This document shows, piece by piece, positions 35,776 through 45,492 of a stretch of DNA of 64,000 bases. The stretch is taken from positions 310,001-374,000 of the forward strand of contig NZ_JAJNRQ010000001.1 in NCBI RefSeq assembly GCF_021083645.1. Reading direction: 5' to 3'. The position numbers and the translations under genes are program-made. Below the pieces are notes generated by a model that searched no databases, had not been told where the DNA came from, and saw nothing but the letters and a program-made list of their open reading frames with translations. How positions within the stretch are numbered: the first letter of the stretch is position 1; the number at the start of each line of letters is the position of its first letter. The stretch is from Schaalia sp. lx-260. GTDB lineage: Bacteria > Actinomycetota > Actinomycetes > Actinomycetales > Actinomycetaceae.

Positions 35776-36639
35776 ATGCTTCGTATTGATCCTCACGCGC
35801 ACACAGCCATATCTGACGGAACCGATACTCCGAAAGAACTGATGTATGCTGCCGCTCGCGCTGGTCTTAACGTAGTCGGCCTGACCGATCACGACACGAT
35901 AGACGGATGGGATGAAGCAGCGCAACATGTCAGCGCTTCAGGGGTTGCTTTGCTGCGAGGCGCAGAAATTTCGGCTTCTGCTGACGGTATAACAGTGCAT
36001 ATTTTAGGATTCCTTTTTAATCCGACAGATCCCGATATCATGCGTATATGCGAACGAACTCGCCATGATCGTCAGACACGTGCGCAACGTATCGTCGAAA
36101 GAATTGCCGCCGATTATCCGATCACTTTTGCAGATGTCCAGCGTCAGGCGCATGGAAGCGCAGTTATTGGTCGCCCACATATTGCCGATGCCCTCGTTGA
36201 AGCAGGAATTTTTCCTGATCGTTCAGCGGCTTTTGTGCACGTGCTTCACCCGCGTGGCCCTTACTATGTTCACCATTGGGCACCTGACCCAGTTGAGGTG
36301 GTCCAAAAGATTCGCGCAGCAGGAGGGGTACCGGTATTGGCCCATCCTCGGGCAGCGGCGCGTCAACGTCTTTTAGGGGAAGACGTTATTGCGCACATGG
36401 CAGAGGCCGGTCTTTTCGCCATGGAACGCGACCACCGCGATCATGATGAACAAGGAAAAAAAGATGTGGAACGTTTAGCGCGTGACCTGCGCATATGCGT
36501 GACAGGTTCTTCTGATTATCACGGAAGCGGTAAACCGAATCATTTAGGTGAAAATCTGACATCAGAACATGTTTTTCGTCAGATTGAGGAACAAGGCTTC
36601 TTAGAGGTGCTCTATCCTCATACGTCTCATGAAGTGTAA
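35776..36639 (+). CDS. PHP-domain phosphoesterase (YciV/RNase AM-like)
   Basis: This 287-residue protein has the polymerase-and-histidinol-phosphatase (PHP) metal site: DPHAHTAISDG at the N-terminus, GLTDHDTIDGW, GAEISAS, PVLAHPRAA and SGSDYHG-like SSDYHGSG at the C-terminus. Stand-alone members of this subgroup include 3',5'-nucleotide phosphatases and the 5'-3' exoribonuclease RNase AM. It is transcribed divergently from pepP. Substrate specificity cannot be set from the sequence. Confidence 0.88.
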   Translation: MLRIDPHAHTAISDGTDTPKELMYAAARAGLNVVGLTDHDTIDGWDEAAQHVSASGVALLRGAEISASADGITVHILGFLFNPTDPDIMRICERTRHDRQTRAQRIVERIAADYPITFADVQRQAHGSAVIGRPHIADALVEAGIFPDRSAAFVHVLHPRGPYYVHHWAPDPVEVVQKIRAAGGVPVLAHPRAAARQRLLGEDVIAHMAEAGLFAMERDHRDHDEQGKKDVERLARDLRICVTGSSDYHGSGKPNHLGENLTSEHVFRQIEEQGFLEVLYPHTSHEV

Positions 36640-36808
36640 AAAGAAAGTTTTAATCATTTCTTATGAGGGATTTGTAAGGCTCTGCAGAAGGACCAGCTAT
36701 TTCCACCTCATGTGAGTGTCTGCACATCATTAGGTTACGTGTCAAAGGAAGTAAGCGTTTACAGTATGACTGGATCGTACTTTACGACTCCGAATACAAG
36801 GAGGACAT

Positions 36809-39175
36809 ATGACGCATAACCTGACCGAGACACTCTCATCTCAGGTACGCGCAGGATCAGGACGTCCACTGCGTGCTGCAACAACAATGGAAGTATGGCA
36901 AGGACTTTCCGCCGCAGTCGTTGATCGAATTGCTGATCGCTGGCACGCAACCGAACGCACATACGCTTCAGGACGCCTCGAACATTACTTTTCCGCAGAA
37001 TTCCTCATGGGGCGTGCCCTGCTGAACAATCTCTCAAATCTTGACATGCTTGACGAAGCACGTGAGAGTCTCAACGCTTTCGGACAAGACCTTTCTGTTG
37101 TCCTCGAACAAGAACCAGATGCAGCACTCGGCAATGGCGGTCTTGGCCGCCTCGCCGCATGTTTCCTGGACTCATGCGCAACACTGAACCTTCCCGTTGC
37201 AGGGTACGGAATTTTGTACCGATACGGCCTTTTCAAACAGCTTTTTGATAATGGATTCCAAACGGAACATCCAGATCCGTGGATGGAAGAAGGCTACCCC
37301 TTCGTTATTCGCCGTGAAGAAGACCAACGGATTGTTCACTACGCTGATCTTGACGTGCGTGCCATTCCTTACGACATGCCAATTACTGGTTACGGTACGC
37401 AAAACGTGAATACTTTGCGCCTGTGGAAAGCCGAGCCGATGGAAGAATTCGACTACGATGCTTTCAACTCGCAGCGTTTCACAGATGCCATTGTTGACCG
37501 TGAACGCACGAATGATATTTCACGTGTTCTTTACCCCAATGACACAACCTACGAAGGTAAAGTCCTGCGCGTACGCCAGCAGTATTTCTTCTGCTCGGCT
37601 TCACTTCAAGCGATCGTGGACAACTACATTGAACAGCATGGGAATGACCTCACCGGTTTTGCCCGATACAACTCCATTCAACTCAACGATACTCACCCTG
37701 TACTCGCTATCCCTGAACTCATGCGTCTACTGATGGACGAACACGGTCTTGGATGGGAAGAAACATGGGCTGTTGTCAGCCGCACTTTTGCTTACACGAA
37801 CCACACAGTACTGGCTGAAGCTTTAGAAACATGGGAAATGACGATTTTTGATCGATTGTTCCCACGTATCGTTGAAATTGTCCGCGAAATTGACCGTCGT
37901 TTCCGTATTGACATGGAGCAACGCGGTATTGACCAAGCAACGATTGATTACATGGCTCCGGTAGCAGGCAATACGGTGCGCATGGCGTGGATCGCATGCT
38001 ACGCCTCGTATTCCATTAATGGTGTGGCAGCCCTGCATACAGAAATTATTAAGCGTGAAACACTGAAACAATGGCATGATATTTGGCCGGAACGTTTCAA
38101 TAACAAGACCAATGGTGTCACCCCTCGCCGCTGGCTCAAACAATGTAATCCACGACTAGCAGCTTTGCTCGATGAAGTGACCGGTTCAGATGAATGGGTG
38201 ACAGATTTATCGGTGCTGAAAAAGTATTCCGACGCTGCTGACGATGCTTTGCTTGATCGCCTCTGGCAAATTAAACATGACAATAAAGTGGATTTTGCTC
38301 GTTGGGTGAAAGAACGTGAAGGCATTGACATTGATCCGGATGCTATTTTTGACGTTCAAATAAAACGTCTCCACGAATACAAACGCCAATTGTTGAACGC
38401 ATTGTATGTGTTAGATCTGTATTTCCGTTTGAAAGAAGACCCAAGCGCTGAAGTACCTCCGCGTGTTTTCATTTTCGGTGCGAAAGCAGCCCCCGGATAT
38501 ACGCGAGCGAAAGCGATTATTAAACTCATTAACGCTATCGCTGACCTAGTAAATAATGACCCTGATATTCATGGGCGTATCACAGTGGTCTTTATCCACA
38601 ACTACAATGTTTCACCAGCGGAGCACATCATCCCAGCTGCCGATGTTTCTGAACAGATTTCAATGGCAGGTAAGGAAGCATCCGGAACCTCCAATATGAA
38701 GTTCATGATGAATGGCGCATTAACGTTGGGAACCCTCGATGGTGCCAATGTGGAAATCGTGGAAGCCGTAGGCCATGAAAACGCCTACATTTTTGGCGCC
38801 ACCGATGATGAGCTGCCAGAACTCAAGAAAAACTACGATCCACGGTGGCATTACGAGAATGTCCCTGGTTTGCGTCGAGTTCTTGATGCGCTGGTTGACG
38901 GTACTTTGGATGACAACGGTTCAGGATGGTTCCACGATTTGCGTTGGTCCCTGTTGGAATCAGGGTACGAGCCTGCGGATGTCTACTATGTGCTCGGTGA
39001 CTTTGTTGCCTATCGTGAGGCCAAAGATCGGATGGCTGCAGACCATGCTGATACGCGCGCATGGGCACGTAAAGCATGGGTGAATATCACGAATTCAGGT
39101 CGATTCTCCTCTGACCGAACGATACGTGATTATGCTGATGAGGTATGGAAACTGCAAGCGATGCCGATTCATTAA
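36809..39175 (+). CDS. glgP: Glycogen/maltodextrin phosphorylase
   Basis: Glycogen phosphorylase releases glucose 1-phosphate from alpha-1,4-glucans using pyridoxal phosphate. The 788-residue protein shows AALGNGGLGRLAACFLDS near residue 110, the active-site blocks GYGTQNVNTLRLW and NDTHPVLAIPELMR, and EASGTSNMKFMMNG with the PLP-binding Lys near residue 630, then GTLDGANVEI. An aggregate of glycogen stores is thus degraded in this organism. AAGGAGG lies before the ATG. It is a single-gene unit with a hairpin after it. Confidence 0.95.
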   Translation: MTHNLTETLSSQVRAGSGRPLRAATTMEVWQGLSAAVVDRIADRWHATERTYASGRLEHYFSAEFLMGRALLNNLSNLDMLDEARESLNAFGQDLSVVLEQEPDAALGNGGLGRLAACFLDSCATLNLPVAGYGILYRYGLFKQLFDNGFQTEHPDPWMEEGYPFVIRREEDQRIVHYADLDVRAIPYDMPITGYGTQNVNTLRLWKAEPMEEFDYDAFNSQRFTDAIVDRERTNDISRVLYPNDTTYEGKVLRVRQQYFFCSASLQAIVDNYIEQHGNDLTGFARYNSIQLNDTHPVLAIPELMRLLMDEHGLGWEETWAVVSRTFAYTNHTVLAEALETWEMTIFDRLFPRIVEIVREIDRRFRIDMEQRGIDQATIDYMAPVAGNTVRMAWIACYASYSINGVAALHTEIIKRETLKQWHDIWPERFNNKTNGVTPRRWLKQCNPRLAALLDEVTGSDEWVTDLSVLKKYSDAADDALLDRLWQIKHDNKVDFARWVKEREGIDIDPDAIFDVQIKRLHEYKRQLLNALYVLDLYFRLKEDPSAEVPPRVFIFGAKAAPGYTRAKAIIKLINAIADLVNNDPDIHGRITVVFIHNYNVSPAEHIIPAADVSEQISMAGKEASGTSNMKFMMNGALTLGTLDGANVEIVEAVGHENAYIFGATDDELPELKKNYDPRWHYENVPGLRRVLDALVDGTLDDNGSGWFHDLRWSLLESGYEPADVYYVLGDFVAYREAKDRMAADHADTRAWARKAWVNITNSGRFSSDRTIRDYADEVWKLQAMPIH

Positions 39176-39217
39176 TCAGCTGAAAACCGTGAGGGTTATC
39201 CCTCCCGAATGCTTATG

Positions 39218-39255
39218 CCCCCAGAGATTTCCGGTGAAAATCGGTTCTCTGGGGG
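39218..39255. terminator. Hairpin between glgP and the convergent helicase gene
   Basis: CCCCCAGAGA (39218-39227) pairs with TCTCTGGGGG (39246-39255) over an 18-base loop. It lacks a good U-tract but lies 42 bases after the glgP stop. Confidence 0.5.
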
Positions 39256-39356
39256 TATAACAATGAGTGAGAATAGCACTGATAATGCTTCTCGCACATG
39301 GCATATGCGGCCTATCCCCAACGTCAGCGAATAGGCGCACTAGCTCATAAATGTCA

Positions 39357-40961
39357 TTATTCTTCAGAACGAGTTTTACGACGGCGAATCCGTGAACGTT
39401 TCTTTTGAGGTACCTCGTAGGTATCATGCTCAGATGAAGGAATCGGACGCGCATGAGAGCGCGAAACGTCACGAGTATTGCGTTTACGTGAGCGAGTAGG
39501 CGCGCCCTGCTTATCTTCACTTTGTGGTGTACGTGTTTTCTTTGAAAGTGTGCGTTTAGGATGACGTGTCCTCGCAGTACGAGAAGAACGTGCAGAGGAG
39601 CGTCGTCGTCCCCCTAAATCTTCCATAGCCTCTGCACGAAGCCCCGCACGTATGCGCTGGGATTGCGGTAAACGACCTGTGACAGAAGGATCAATATTCA
39701 GGTCAGTAAACAGATGAGGGGACGTATGGTACGTTTCAATCGGCTGAGGCATATTCAAATCTAAAGCCTGCGAAATAAGGGACCAACGTGGCTGATCTTC
39801 CCAATCCACGAAAGTAATTGCGGTACCTGAATGGCCTGCTCGACCGGTACGTCCAATGCGATGAATATAAATATTTTCATCTTCAGGACACTGATAGTTA
39901 ATGACATGCGTGACATCGTCCACGTCGATACCACGTGCAGCCACATCGGTAGCAACAAGGATGTCAATTTTCCCATTACGAAAGGCGCGCATGGCTTGTT
40001 CACGAGCTGCCTGACCTAAATCGCCGTGTAAAGAACCGACAGCGAAACCGCGTTCTGTAAGATCCTCATTTAAACGTGCCGCGGTGCGCTTTGTGCGACA
40101 GAAAATAACGGTCCGATCACGATGAGCAGCCTGCAAAATACGAGTGATAACTTCGACCTTATTTAACGCATGTACACGGTAAACCATTTGTTTTACGCTG
40201 GTGACGGTTGCCCCTTGATCTTCAGGGTCTTGCGCCCGAATATGTGTGGGTTGAACCATGAATTTCCGTGCCAAAGCGATGACAGGCCCCGGCATAGTGG
40301 CTGAAAACAGCATAGTGTGACGGTGTGCGGGGGTGCGTGACAAAATGGTTTCTATATCAGGTAAGAATCCAAGGTCAAGCATCTCGTCAGCTTCGTCAAG
40401 GACAACTGTTTCCACACCGCTGAGATGCAAAACCCCTTTGCGCAGCAGATCAAGGATACGGCCAGGTGTCCCCACAGCAATGTCACAGCCTCGTTGTAAT
40501 GCCGCGATTTGAGGTTCAAAAGGTACGCCACCGTAGATTTCAACAATACGAGTAGATAAATATGTGGAAGCTAAAGCTAAATCATGAGCCACCTGTTTAC
40601 TGAGCTCACGAGTTGGCAAAATAATGAGAGCTTGAGGGGCGCCAGGATTAAGTAATTCCTCGTACCCGTCCTCGTCAGGGGCAATCACATCTTCTAATAT
40701 GGGGATAACGAAACCGAGGGTTTTCCCTGTTCCTGTTTTAGCTTGGCCAATAATGTCATGGCGCTCAAGGGCAGGTGGCAAAGTCAGTGCTTGGATAGGA
40801 AAAGGATGGGTGATTCCTTGGTCAGCTAGTGCATCAACAACAGGATCACTCACACCGAAGTCAGCGAAAGAACGTTTATCACTGGGGGCAGGTGAAACAG
40901 GTTTATCTGCTTTTCCTGCCTCCGTTTGTTCACCCGCATGGTGAAGGGAGGAATTAGTCAC
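39357..40961 (-). CDS. DEAD-box ATP-dependent RNA helicase
   Basis: This 534-residue helicase remodels RNA in ribosome assembly or decay. It carries the Q motif (FADFGVSDPVVDAL then PFPIQALTLP), Walker A AKTGTGKT, DEAD box VLDEADEMLDLGFLP, SAT (LFSATMPGP), and the RecA-2 motifs GDLGQAAREQAM, VATDVAARGIDV and HRIGRTGRAG. A basic C-terminal tail of about 110 residues (SARSSRTARTRHPKR, RSRIRRRKTRSEE) probably binds RNA. The GTG start has AAGG seven bases upstream. It lies next to the ferritin-like and DUF3107 genes, an order shared with mycobacteria, where the helicase is called RhlE. Confidence 0.92.
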   Translation of the reverse strand: MTNSSLHHAGEQTEAGKADKPVSPAPSDKRSFADFGVSDPVVDALADQGITHPFPIQALTLPPALERHDIIGQAKTGTGKTLGFVIPILEDVIAPDEDGYEELLNPGAPQALIILPTRELSKQVAHDLALASTYLSTRIVEIYGGVPFEPQIAALQRGCDIAVGTPGRILDLLRKGVLHLSGVETVVLDEADEMLDLGFLPDIETILSRTPAHRHTMLFSATMPGPVIALARKFMVQPTHIRAQDPEDQGATVTSVKQMVYRVHALNKVEVITRILQAAHRDRTVIFCRTKRTAARLNEDLTERGFAVGSLHGDLGQAAREQAMRAFRNGKIDILVATDVAARGIDVDDVTHVINYQCPEDENIYIHRIGRTGRAGHSGTAITFVDWEDQPRWSLISQALDLNMPQPIETYHTSPHLFTDLNIDPSVTGRLPQSQRIRAGLRAEAMEDLGGRRRSSARSSRTARTRHPKRTLSKKTRTPQSEDKQGAPTRSRKRNTRDVSRSHARPIPSSEHDTYEVPQKKRSRIRRRKTRSEE

Positions 40962-41170
40962 GGTCAGCCTTACCTTTTAGCGAATATGGCGTAGGTATAT
41001 TCGGAAGCCGATCGTGTAATTACCTGAAAGCACTGTGTATATGCGTAGAAGAAAAACCAAAACGATCGGGCATCAGTACTCTCTCATTGTAATGCACGTT
41101 GAGGGTGGGTGAGCGTTTTTCTTTTCAGCCACTTCACGGCGAGGTAAGCCCGTCTACATGAAAAGGTTGT

Positions 41171-41176
41171 TAGGGT
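41171..41176 (+). promoter_or_regulatory. Candidate -10 hexamer of a leaderless ferritin-like gene transcript
   Basis: TAGGGT ends six bases before the ATG at 41183; GTCGGT between them has no ribosome-binding site. The same hexamer and spacing precede dnaX. Confidence 0.4.
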
Positions 41177-41182
41177 GTCGGT

Positions 41183-41803
41183 ATGGAGCAAAACTATCAG
41201 CCAGTGAATGCGCGTGAAAGTGAAGTAATTGGGTTAGTGGCATATGCGGCACTTGCTGCAATGACGCGCTTAGCGAAAGACGGAGATCAAGCCCCAACAA
41301 TTGAAGCTCATGTGGCACATGCGCGAATGTCGGCTGCAACTTTTGCTCATTTCCAAGAACTTGAAGTGTGGGCTGCTCACCGGCAGTGTGACTTGCTGAA
41401 AGCAGCAGAAGCCTACTCGGGTATTTTTGATGATTTGGATGCGCGTACTCGTCCAACGACATGGCGTGAACGCTCAGTGAAAACTTACGTCACTCTTGGA
41501 ATCTTGACAGATTTTCTTGCCGAGCTTACTGCGCACCATGATGTCTTACCTGAAGCTACCTGGGATCTGGGTCAAGGGCAATGGGTGAGGGAGCATGTTG
41601 CTTCGTATCTAAGCACTGAAGAAGAATCTGCTCGGATGTCCCTGTGGGCGCGTCGTGTTGCCGGGGAAGTTTTTGCTCTGATGCGTTCAACGATGTTTAC
41701 TCATCCCACTTTGGTTGATACTCCAGAAAAAGCTGATGAGATTGCCGAAAAAGTTACACGCCAACACAGTGATCGTATGGCAGGGTTAGGGCTACGCGCG
41801 TAG
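41183..41803 (+). CDS. Ferritin-like fold protein (MiaE-like)
   Basis: This 206-residue all-helical protein matches the actinobacterial ferritin-like family related to tRNA-(ms2io6A)-hydroxylase. Helices carry carboxylates in register, for example VIGLVAYAALAAMTRLAKDG, AHFQELEVWAAH and the later STEEESARMSLWARRVAGEV. The full di-iron ligand set of MiaE could not be confirmed by eye, so enzymatic activity is uncertain. It is divergent from the DEAD-box gene and convergent with DUF3107, and this neighbourhood is conserved. Confidence 0.78.
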   Translation: MEQNYQPVNARESEVIGLVAYAALAAMTRLAKDGDQAPTIEAHVAHARMSAATFAHFQELEVWAAHRQCDLLKAAEAYSGIFDDLDARTRPTTWRERSVKTYVTLGILTDFLAELTAHHDVLPEATWDLGQGQWVREHVASYLSTEEESARMSLWARRVAGEVFALMRSTMFTHPTLVDTPEKADEIAEKVTRQHSDRMAGLGLRA

Positions 41804-41872
41804 GAATTTTGTGGATTTTTTGGGTATTCGCCCGAATTTTGCCGCTGAAGAAAATAAGGAAATAAGAGAAAT

Positions 41873-41901
41873 GCCCTCAACCCAGATAATTGGGTGAGGG
41901 C
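41873..41901. terminator. Bidirectional terminator between the ferritin-like gene and DUF3107
   Basis: GCCCTCA-A-CCCA pairs with TGGGTGAGGGC, with one bulged A and a six-base loop. The + strand continues to GTGTTTTATT, and on the minus strand a T-rich run (TTCTCTTATTT) follows, so both genes are served. Confidence 0.75.
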
Positions 41902-41914
41902 GAGGGCGTGTGTT

Positions 41915-42139
41915 TTATTGAATGGAAAAGCCCACTCGGTGTTTTTGCTGTGCTGCTACCTGTACGTAGCCGATGGATTGGGCTGGGAAAAGAAATTTTT
42001 CACCTCGCGTATCAGATAGGCGTAATGACACGCCTGATTGAAGTGCGGCATCAACGGCATGAAAGAGGTCGTCGTGGGTCATATCAACATCGAGAGTGAT
42101 TTCGCGGGGGACTGCACGTAGACCAACAGTGATATTCAT
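41915..42139 (-). CDS. DUF3107 protein
   Basis: This 74-residue protein is the actinobacterial DUF3107 family (TB9.4 in mycobacteria). It begins MNITVGLRAVPREITLDVD and ends GYVQVAAQQKHRVGFS, which matches the family's beta-rich fold. GAGGAG precedes the ATG at 42139. It lies in the usual DEAD-box, ferritin-like, DUF3107, adnA neighbourhood. Its function is not known. Confidence 0.88.
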   Translation of the reverse strand: MNITVGLRAVPREITLDVDMTHDDLFHAVDAALQSGVSLRLSDTRGEKFLFPAQSIGYVQVAAQQKHRVGFSIQ

Positions 42140-42222
42140 AGATTCTCCTCAAGTTTGACACAAATGTCTTTAATCCATGGTAAGCGTACGCAGATGTAGG
42201 TGCCGTCTGAGAGTATGGAACT

Positions 42223-45200
42223 ATGACAGAAACGCCGATACGTATTTACGCCGCTCGCAGTGAAGAATACGCATTGCCACAGCTGAATGAACAACAGCAA
42301 TGTGTGCTTGAACGAGCAAAAACATCACATGTTGTTGTTCGTGGTGCTCCCGCGTCAGGTCGAACAACGTGCGCCATAGCACTCATTGAATCTATTTCTC
42401 GCGCGCAGGAAACATCAGAGTCACACGGAAGTGTCTCTGTTTCATCGAATTATTCGACAAATCCAGATACGGTGCTTCTTCTTGTGCCAGATCGTTTGCG
42501 AGCCACACATTTGACACCTCAGGTACAGACTTTGCTCCCTGATGCAGTTCGTCCTGTACGTACACCTGCGGCTTTGGCTTATCACATTGTGAATACTTGG
42601 CGTGTAGAGCGTGATGATCCTTTAGGGGACCTTGAACTGATGACAGGTGCTCGAACAGATCAACGTTTAGAGGAAATGCTTGCTCAGATTGATGCACCTT
42701 GGCCTTCTCACGTTACTCCCCAGTTACGGGAGCTACCGCATTTTCGTGCAGACTTACGAAACTTATTTGCGCGAGTAGGGGAAGCAGCGCTCAGTCCGAA
42801 AGAACTGAATTACTTAGGACAAAAATACGGGTATGACGAATGGGTGGCGGCTGCTCGACTGTTGAAAGAATGGGAAGAATCTGACGGTTTTTCAGTACAC
42901 ACGCGCGGTGTGATGAACGCGGATGTATCACGTTTACAGCATATTGCGGGCATGCTTTTACGTCATTGGCATGAATGGGCTCCACAATATGGTGTATTCG
43001 CTGAGCCGCCTATTCCTGCTGTGATTGTTATTGACGATTTGCAGGACTGTACTCCCTCAACAGTGGAATTATTGTGTGCTGCGGCTTCTTTAGGAAGCAG
43101 AATCGTCGCTTTTTCTGACCCCGATGTGGCTATTGCGACTTATCGAGGTGGTGAGCCTCAATTAGATGGACGTCTTGCTCAAGCCTTAGGCGTTGACATA
43201 ATGGAATTGGGGCCGGTTTATCTGGGTAATGCGCCTTTACGTGATCTTGTGCGTCGCGTGGTTAGCAGGATCGGACAATCAGGACCTTTTGGGCGGCGCA
43301 TGGTTGAATGTGTGCAAGCAGATACACCTGAGGAAACCTGTGAATTACAGGAAAAAACTGATGATGAAGATTCAGGTATTTCTTTGCATATTCATGGGTC
43401 AGGGCCACAGTTAGGAGCCGCAATATCTCGACTTCTTCGCCAACATTATTTGCATGATGGTATCGCGTGGGGACAACAAGTTGTGATTGTAAAATCAACA
43501 GCTCACGTTGAAGAATGGCACCGGTACTTACGGCGTGCAGGCATACCCATCAAAAATACGCGCCAAGCTTTTACTTTCTCTGCGGAGCCAGCCGCGCGCA
43601 CGCTACTTGACGTGATTGTCAATGCTTATGGTGATGATGAAGAACAATGGGTGGAAGCTCTTTTAGATTCGCCGTTTATCGGAACTGACTCTTTAGATCT
43701 CAATAGGGCATTACGCTGGCTTAATCGTCAAATGAATATCAGCGAAATGACAGGTGATTGTGAACAAGAAAATCAGCATACGTACACGATTACTGACCTG
43801 GTTGGGAACCCGGATCTTTTATCCTCGACACTTGTGGATCCCGAAGTAGAATCCCCTTTTAGTGTCTTATCTGAGCAAATGACACGCGCGCACGCAGTGT
43901 GGAAGTTACGTGGAAAATTAGGGGATATGAACCCTAGCGCTGCTTTATGGTGCGTATGGGAGGCCACAGGGGTTGCACAGCAATGGCAAGAATACGCTTT
44001 ACGTAATGACAGTGACAGCGTGTACTACGACGATCAGTTAGATGTTGTCCTTGCTTTATTTCGTGTGGCTGATACGTGGGAAAAACATTATCCGCATAGT
44101 TCTGCTGCTGATTTTGCTGAGCAAATTTTGATGCAAACACTTCCTGTTGACACATTGACGAATGTGGGTATTCGACCTGAGGGAGTCGAAGTGCTGACTC
44201 CGGCCCAATCGGTTGGTCGCCACTGGGAAGTTGTGTGCATATGTGGGCTGGAAGAAGGAACATGGCCTGATCTGCGTTTACGTAACCGCATACTTCACGC
44301 TGAACTCCTCGCGTATATTACTCAGGGCACTTATGATGCAGACGATGAGGCACACGTACTTCATCAAGGACATGTGCATGTAGCTAGGCGTTCTCTCCTT
44401 GACGATGAAAGGCGACTTTTTGCGCTCGCTCTTTCACGAAGCACACACTTCATTCATTGTGGGACAGTGCAACAAGAAAATTCTGCGCCTTCACAGTTTT
44501 TAGATGTCTTTACTTCCTCAGAATCTAAAGGAAACGAGGAAGAAGAAATAATGTGGGTTCAACAAACGCCTCCGCCTTTGGATTTTACTGGACATGTCGG
44601 CCGATTACGTCACCGTGCTACACAAGAAACATCAAGTGTTGAACGTGAATATGCGACGCAGCTTCTGGGGGAACTTGCTTCTTGTCATTTGTGGCGTGCG
44701 GATCCGCAATACTGGACAGGAAGTGGAGGTGTGACAAGTGATGACCCGGTTTATACAGGTCATAAAATTCGTATTTCTCCGTCTAACTTTGAAAAAGCTC
44801 GACAGTGCAGTGCCAAATGGTTTTTAGAAAAATACGCTGCTGAACCGGCTATTGGGAGCGCTCAAGCACTTGGAACACTTATTCACGCAATCGCGCAGGA
44901 GAACCCCCACGGAACAGATGAGGAATTACAGTCAGCATTCGAAAAACGTGCAGGAGAACTTGAACTTGATGAGAATACTGGCTCAGGTCGTAAAGCAAAA
45001 ATTCATGCAGAAAAAGTTGTTCAGGCTTTAGGGGAGTATCTTGCCACAGTTCCAGGAAAAGTAGACGTGGAAATACCCGTTGAACTTCCTTTAGGGAATG
45101 CTGTCATTAAAGGGAAAATTGACAGAATTGAATATGTTGATGAAGGCATAAGGATTACGGACTTAAAAACCGGTAAAGGCGGGAATAAAAGAAAACCTGC

Positions 45201-45492
45201 TGATGCTTCAGATAATCCTCAACTTGCTTTGTACCAGCTTGCTTTACGCGCTCAAGGGCATAACGTTACCAGCGCACGCTTGGTGTTTTTTGGTAATGAA
45301 GATGTGCGTTACGCGCATCAACTGGGCCTTGACGAAGAAACGACTCAGCAATGGGAAGAAGAAATACACGCGGTATCTGAGAGTATGCGTGGTCCTTACT
45401 ATGCTGCAACACCTTCAGAGGAAAACTGCCGATACTGCTCTTATGCGCATATGTGTCCTGCAAACGATGAAGGAAAGAGGACAATCGAATGA
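42223..45492 (+). CDS. adnA: AdnA-type helicase-nuclease subunit
   Basis: This 1089-residue protein is the AdnA half of the AdnAB complex, which resects double-strand breaks in actinobacteria. The N-terminal UvrD-like motor is degenerate: Walker A reads GAPASGRTT with Arg47 in place of Lys, and the Walker B region is VIVIDDLQD rather than DEFQD. The C-terminal PD-(D/E)XK nuclease has IRITDLKTGKGG, and an Fe-S cluster is suggested by four Cys, one near CSAKWFLEKYA and three in CRYCSYAHMC at the end. Degeneracy of the AdnA motor fits reports that AdnB provides translocation. The stop overlaps the adnB start (ATGA). Confidence 0.88.
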   Translation: MTETPIRIYAARSEEYALPQLNEQQQCVLERAKTSHVVVRGAPASGRTTCAIALIESISRAQETSESHGSVSVSSNYSTNPDTVLLLVPDRLRATHLTPQVQTLLPDAVRPVRTPAALAYHIVNTWRVERDDPLGDLELMTGARTDQRLEEMLAQIDAPWPSHVTPQLRELPHFRADLRNLFARVGEAALSPKELNYLGQKYGYDEWVAAARLLKEWEESDGFSVHTRGVMNADVSRLQHIAGMLLRHWHEWAPQYGVFAEPPIPAVIVIDDLQDCTPSTVELLCAAASLGSRIVAFSDPDVAIATYRGGEPQLDGRLAQALGVDIMELGPVYLGNAPLRDLVRRVVSRIGQSGPFGRRMVECVQADTPEETCELQEKTDDEDSGISLHIHGSGPQLGAAISRLLRQHYLHDGIAWGQQVVIVKSTAHVEEWHRYLRRAGIPIKNTRQAFTFSAEPAARTLLDVIVNAYGDDEEQWVEALLDSPFIGTDSLDLNRALRWLNRQMNISEMTGDCEQENQHTYTITDLVGNPDLLSSTLVDPEVESPFSVLSEQMTRAHAVWKLRGKLGDMNPSAALWCVWEATGVAQQWQEYALRNDSDSVYYDDQLDVVLALFRVADTWEKHYPHSSAADFAEQILMQTLPVDTLTNVGIRPEGVEVLTPAQSVGRHWEVVCICGLEEGTWPDLRLRNRILHAELLAYITQGTYDADDEAHVLHQGHVHVARRSLLDDERRLFALALSRSTHFIHCGTVQQENSAPSQFLDVFTSSESKGNEEEEIMWVQQTPPPLDFTGHVGRLRHRATQETSSVEREYATQLLGELASCHLWRADPQYWTGSGGVTSDDPVYTGHKIRISPSNFEKARQCSAKWFLEKYAAEPAIGSAQALGTLIHAIAQENPHGTDEELQSAFEKRAGELELDENTGSGRKAKIHAEKVVQALGEYLATVPGKVDVEIPVELPLGNAVIKGKIDRIEYVDEGIRITDLKTGKGGNKRKPADASDNPQLALYQLALRAQGHNVTSARLVFFGNEDVRYAHQLGLDEETTQQWEEEIHAVSESMRGPYYAATPSEENCRYCSYAHMCPANDEGKRTIE

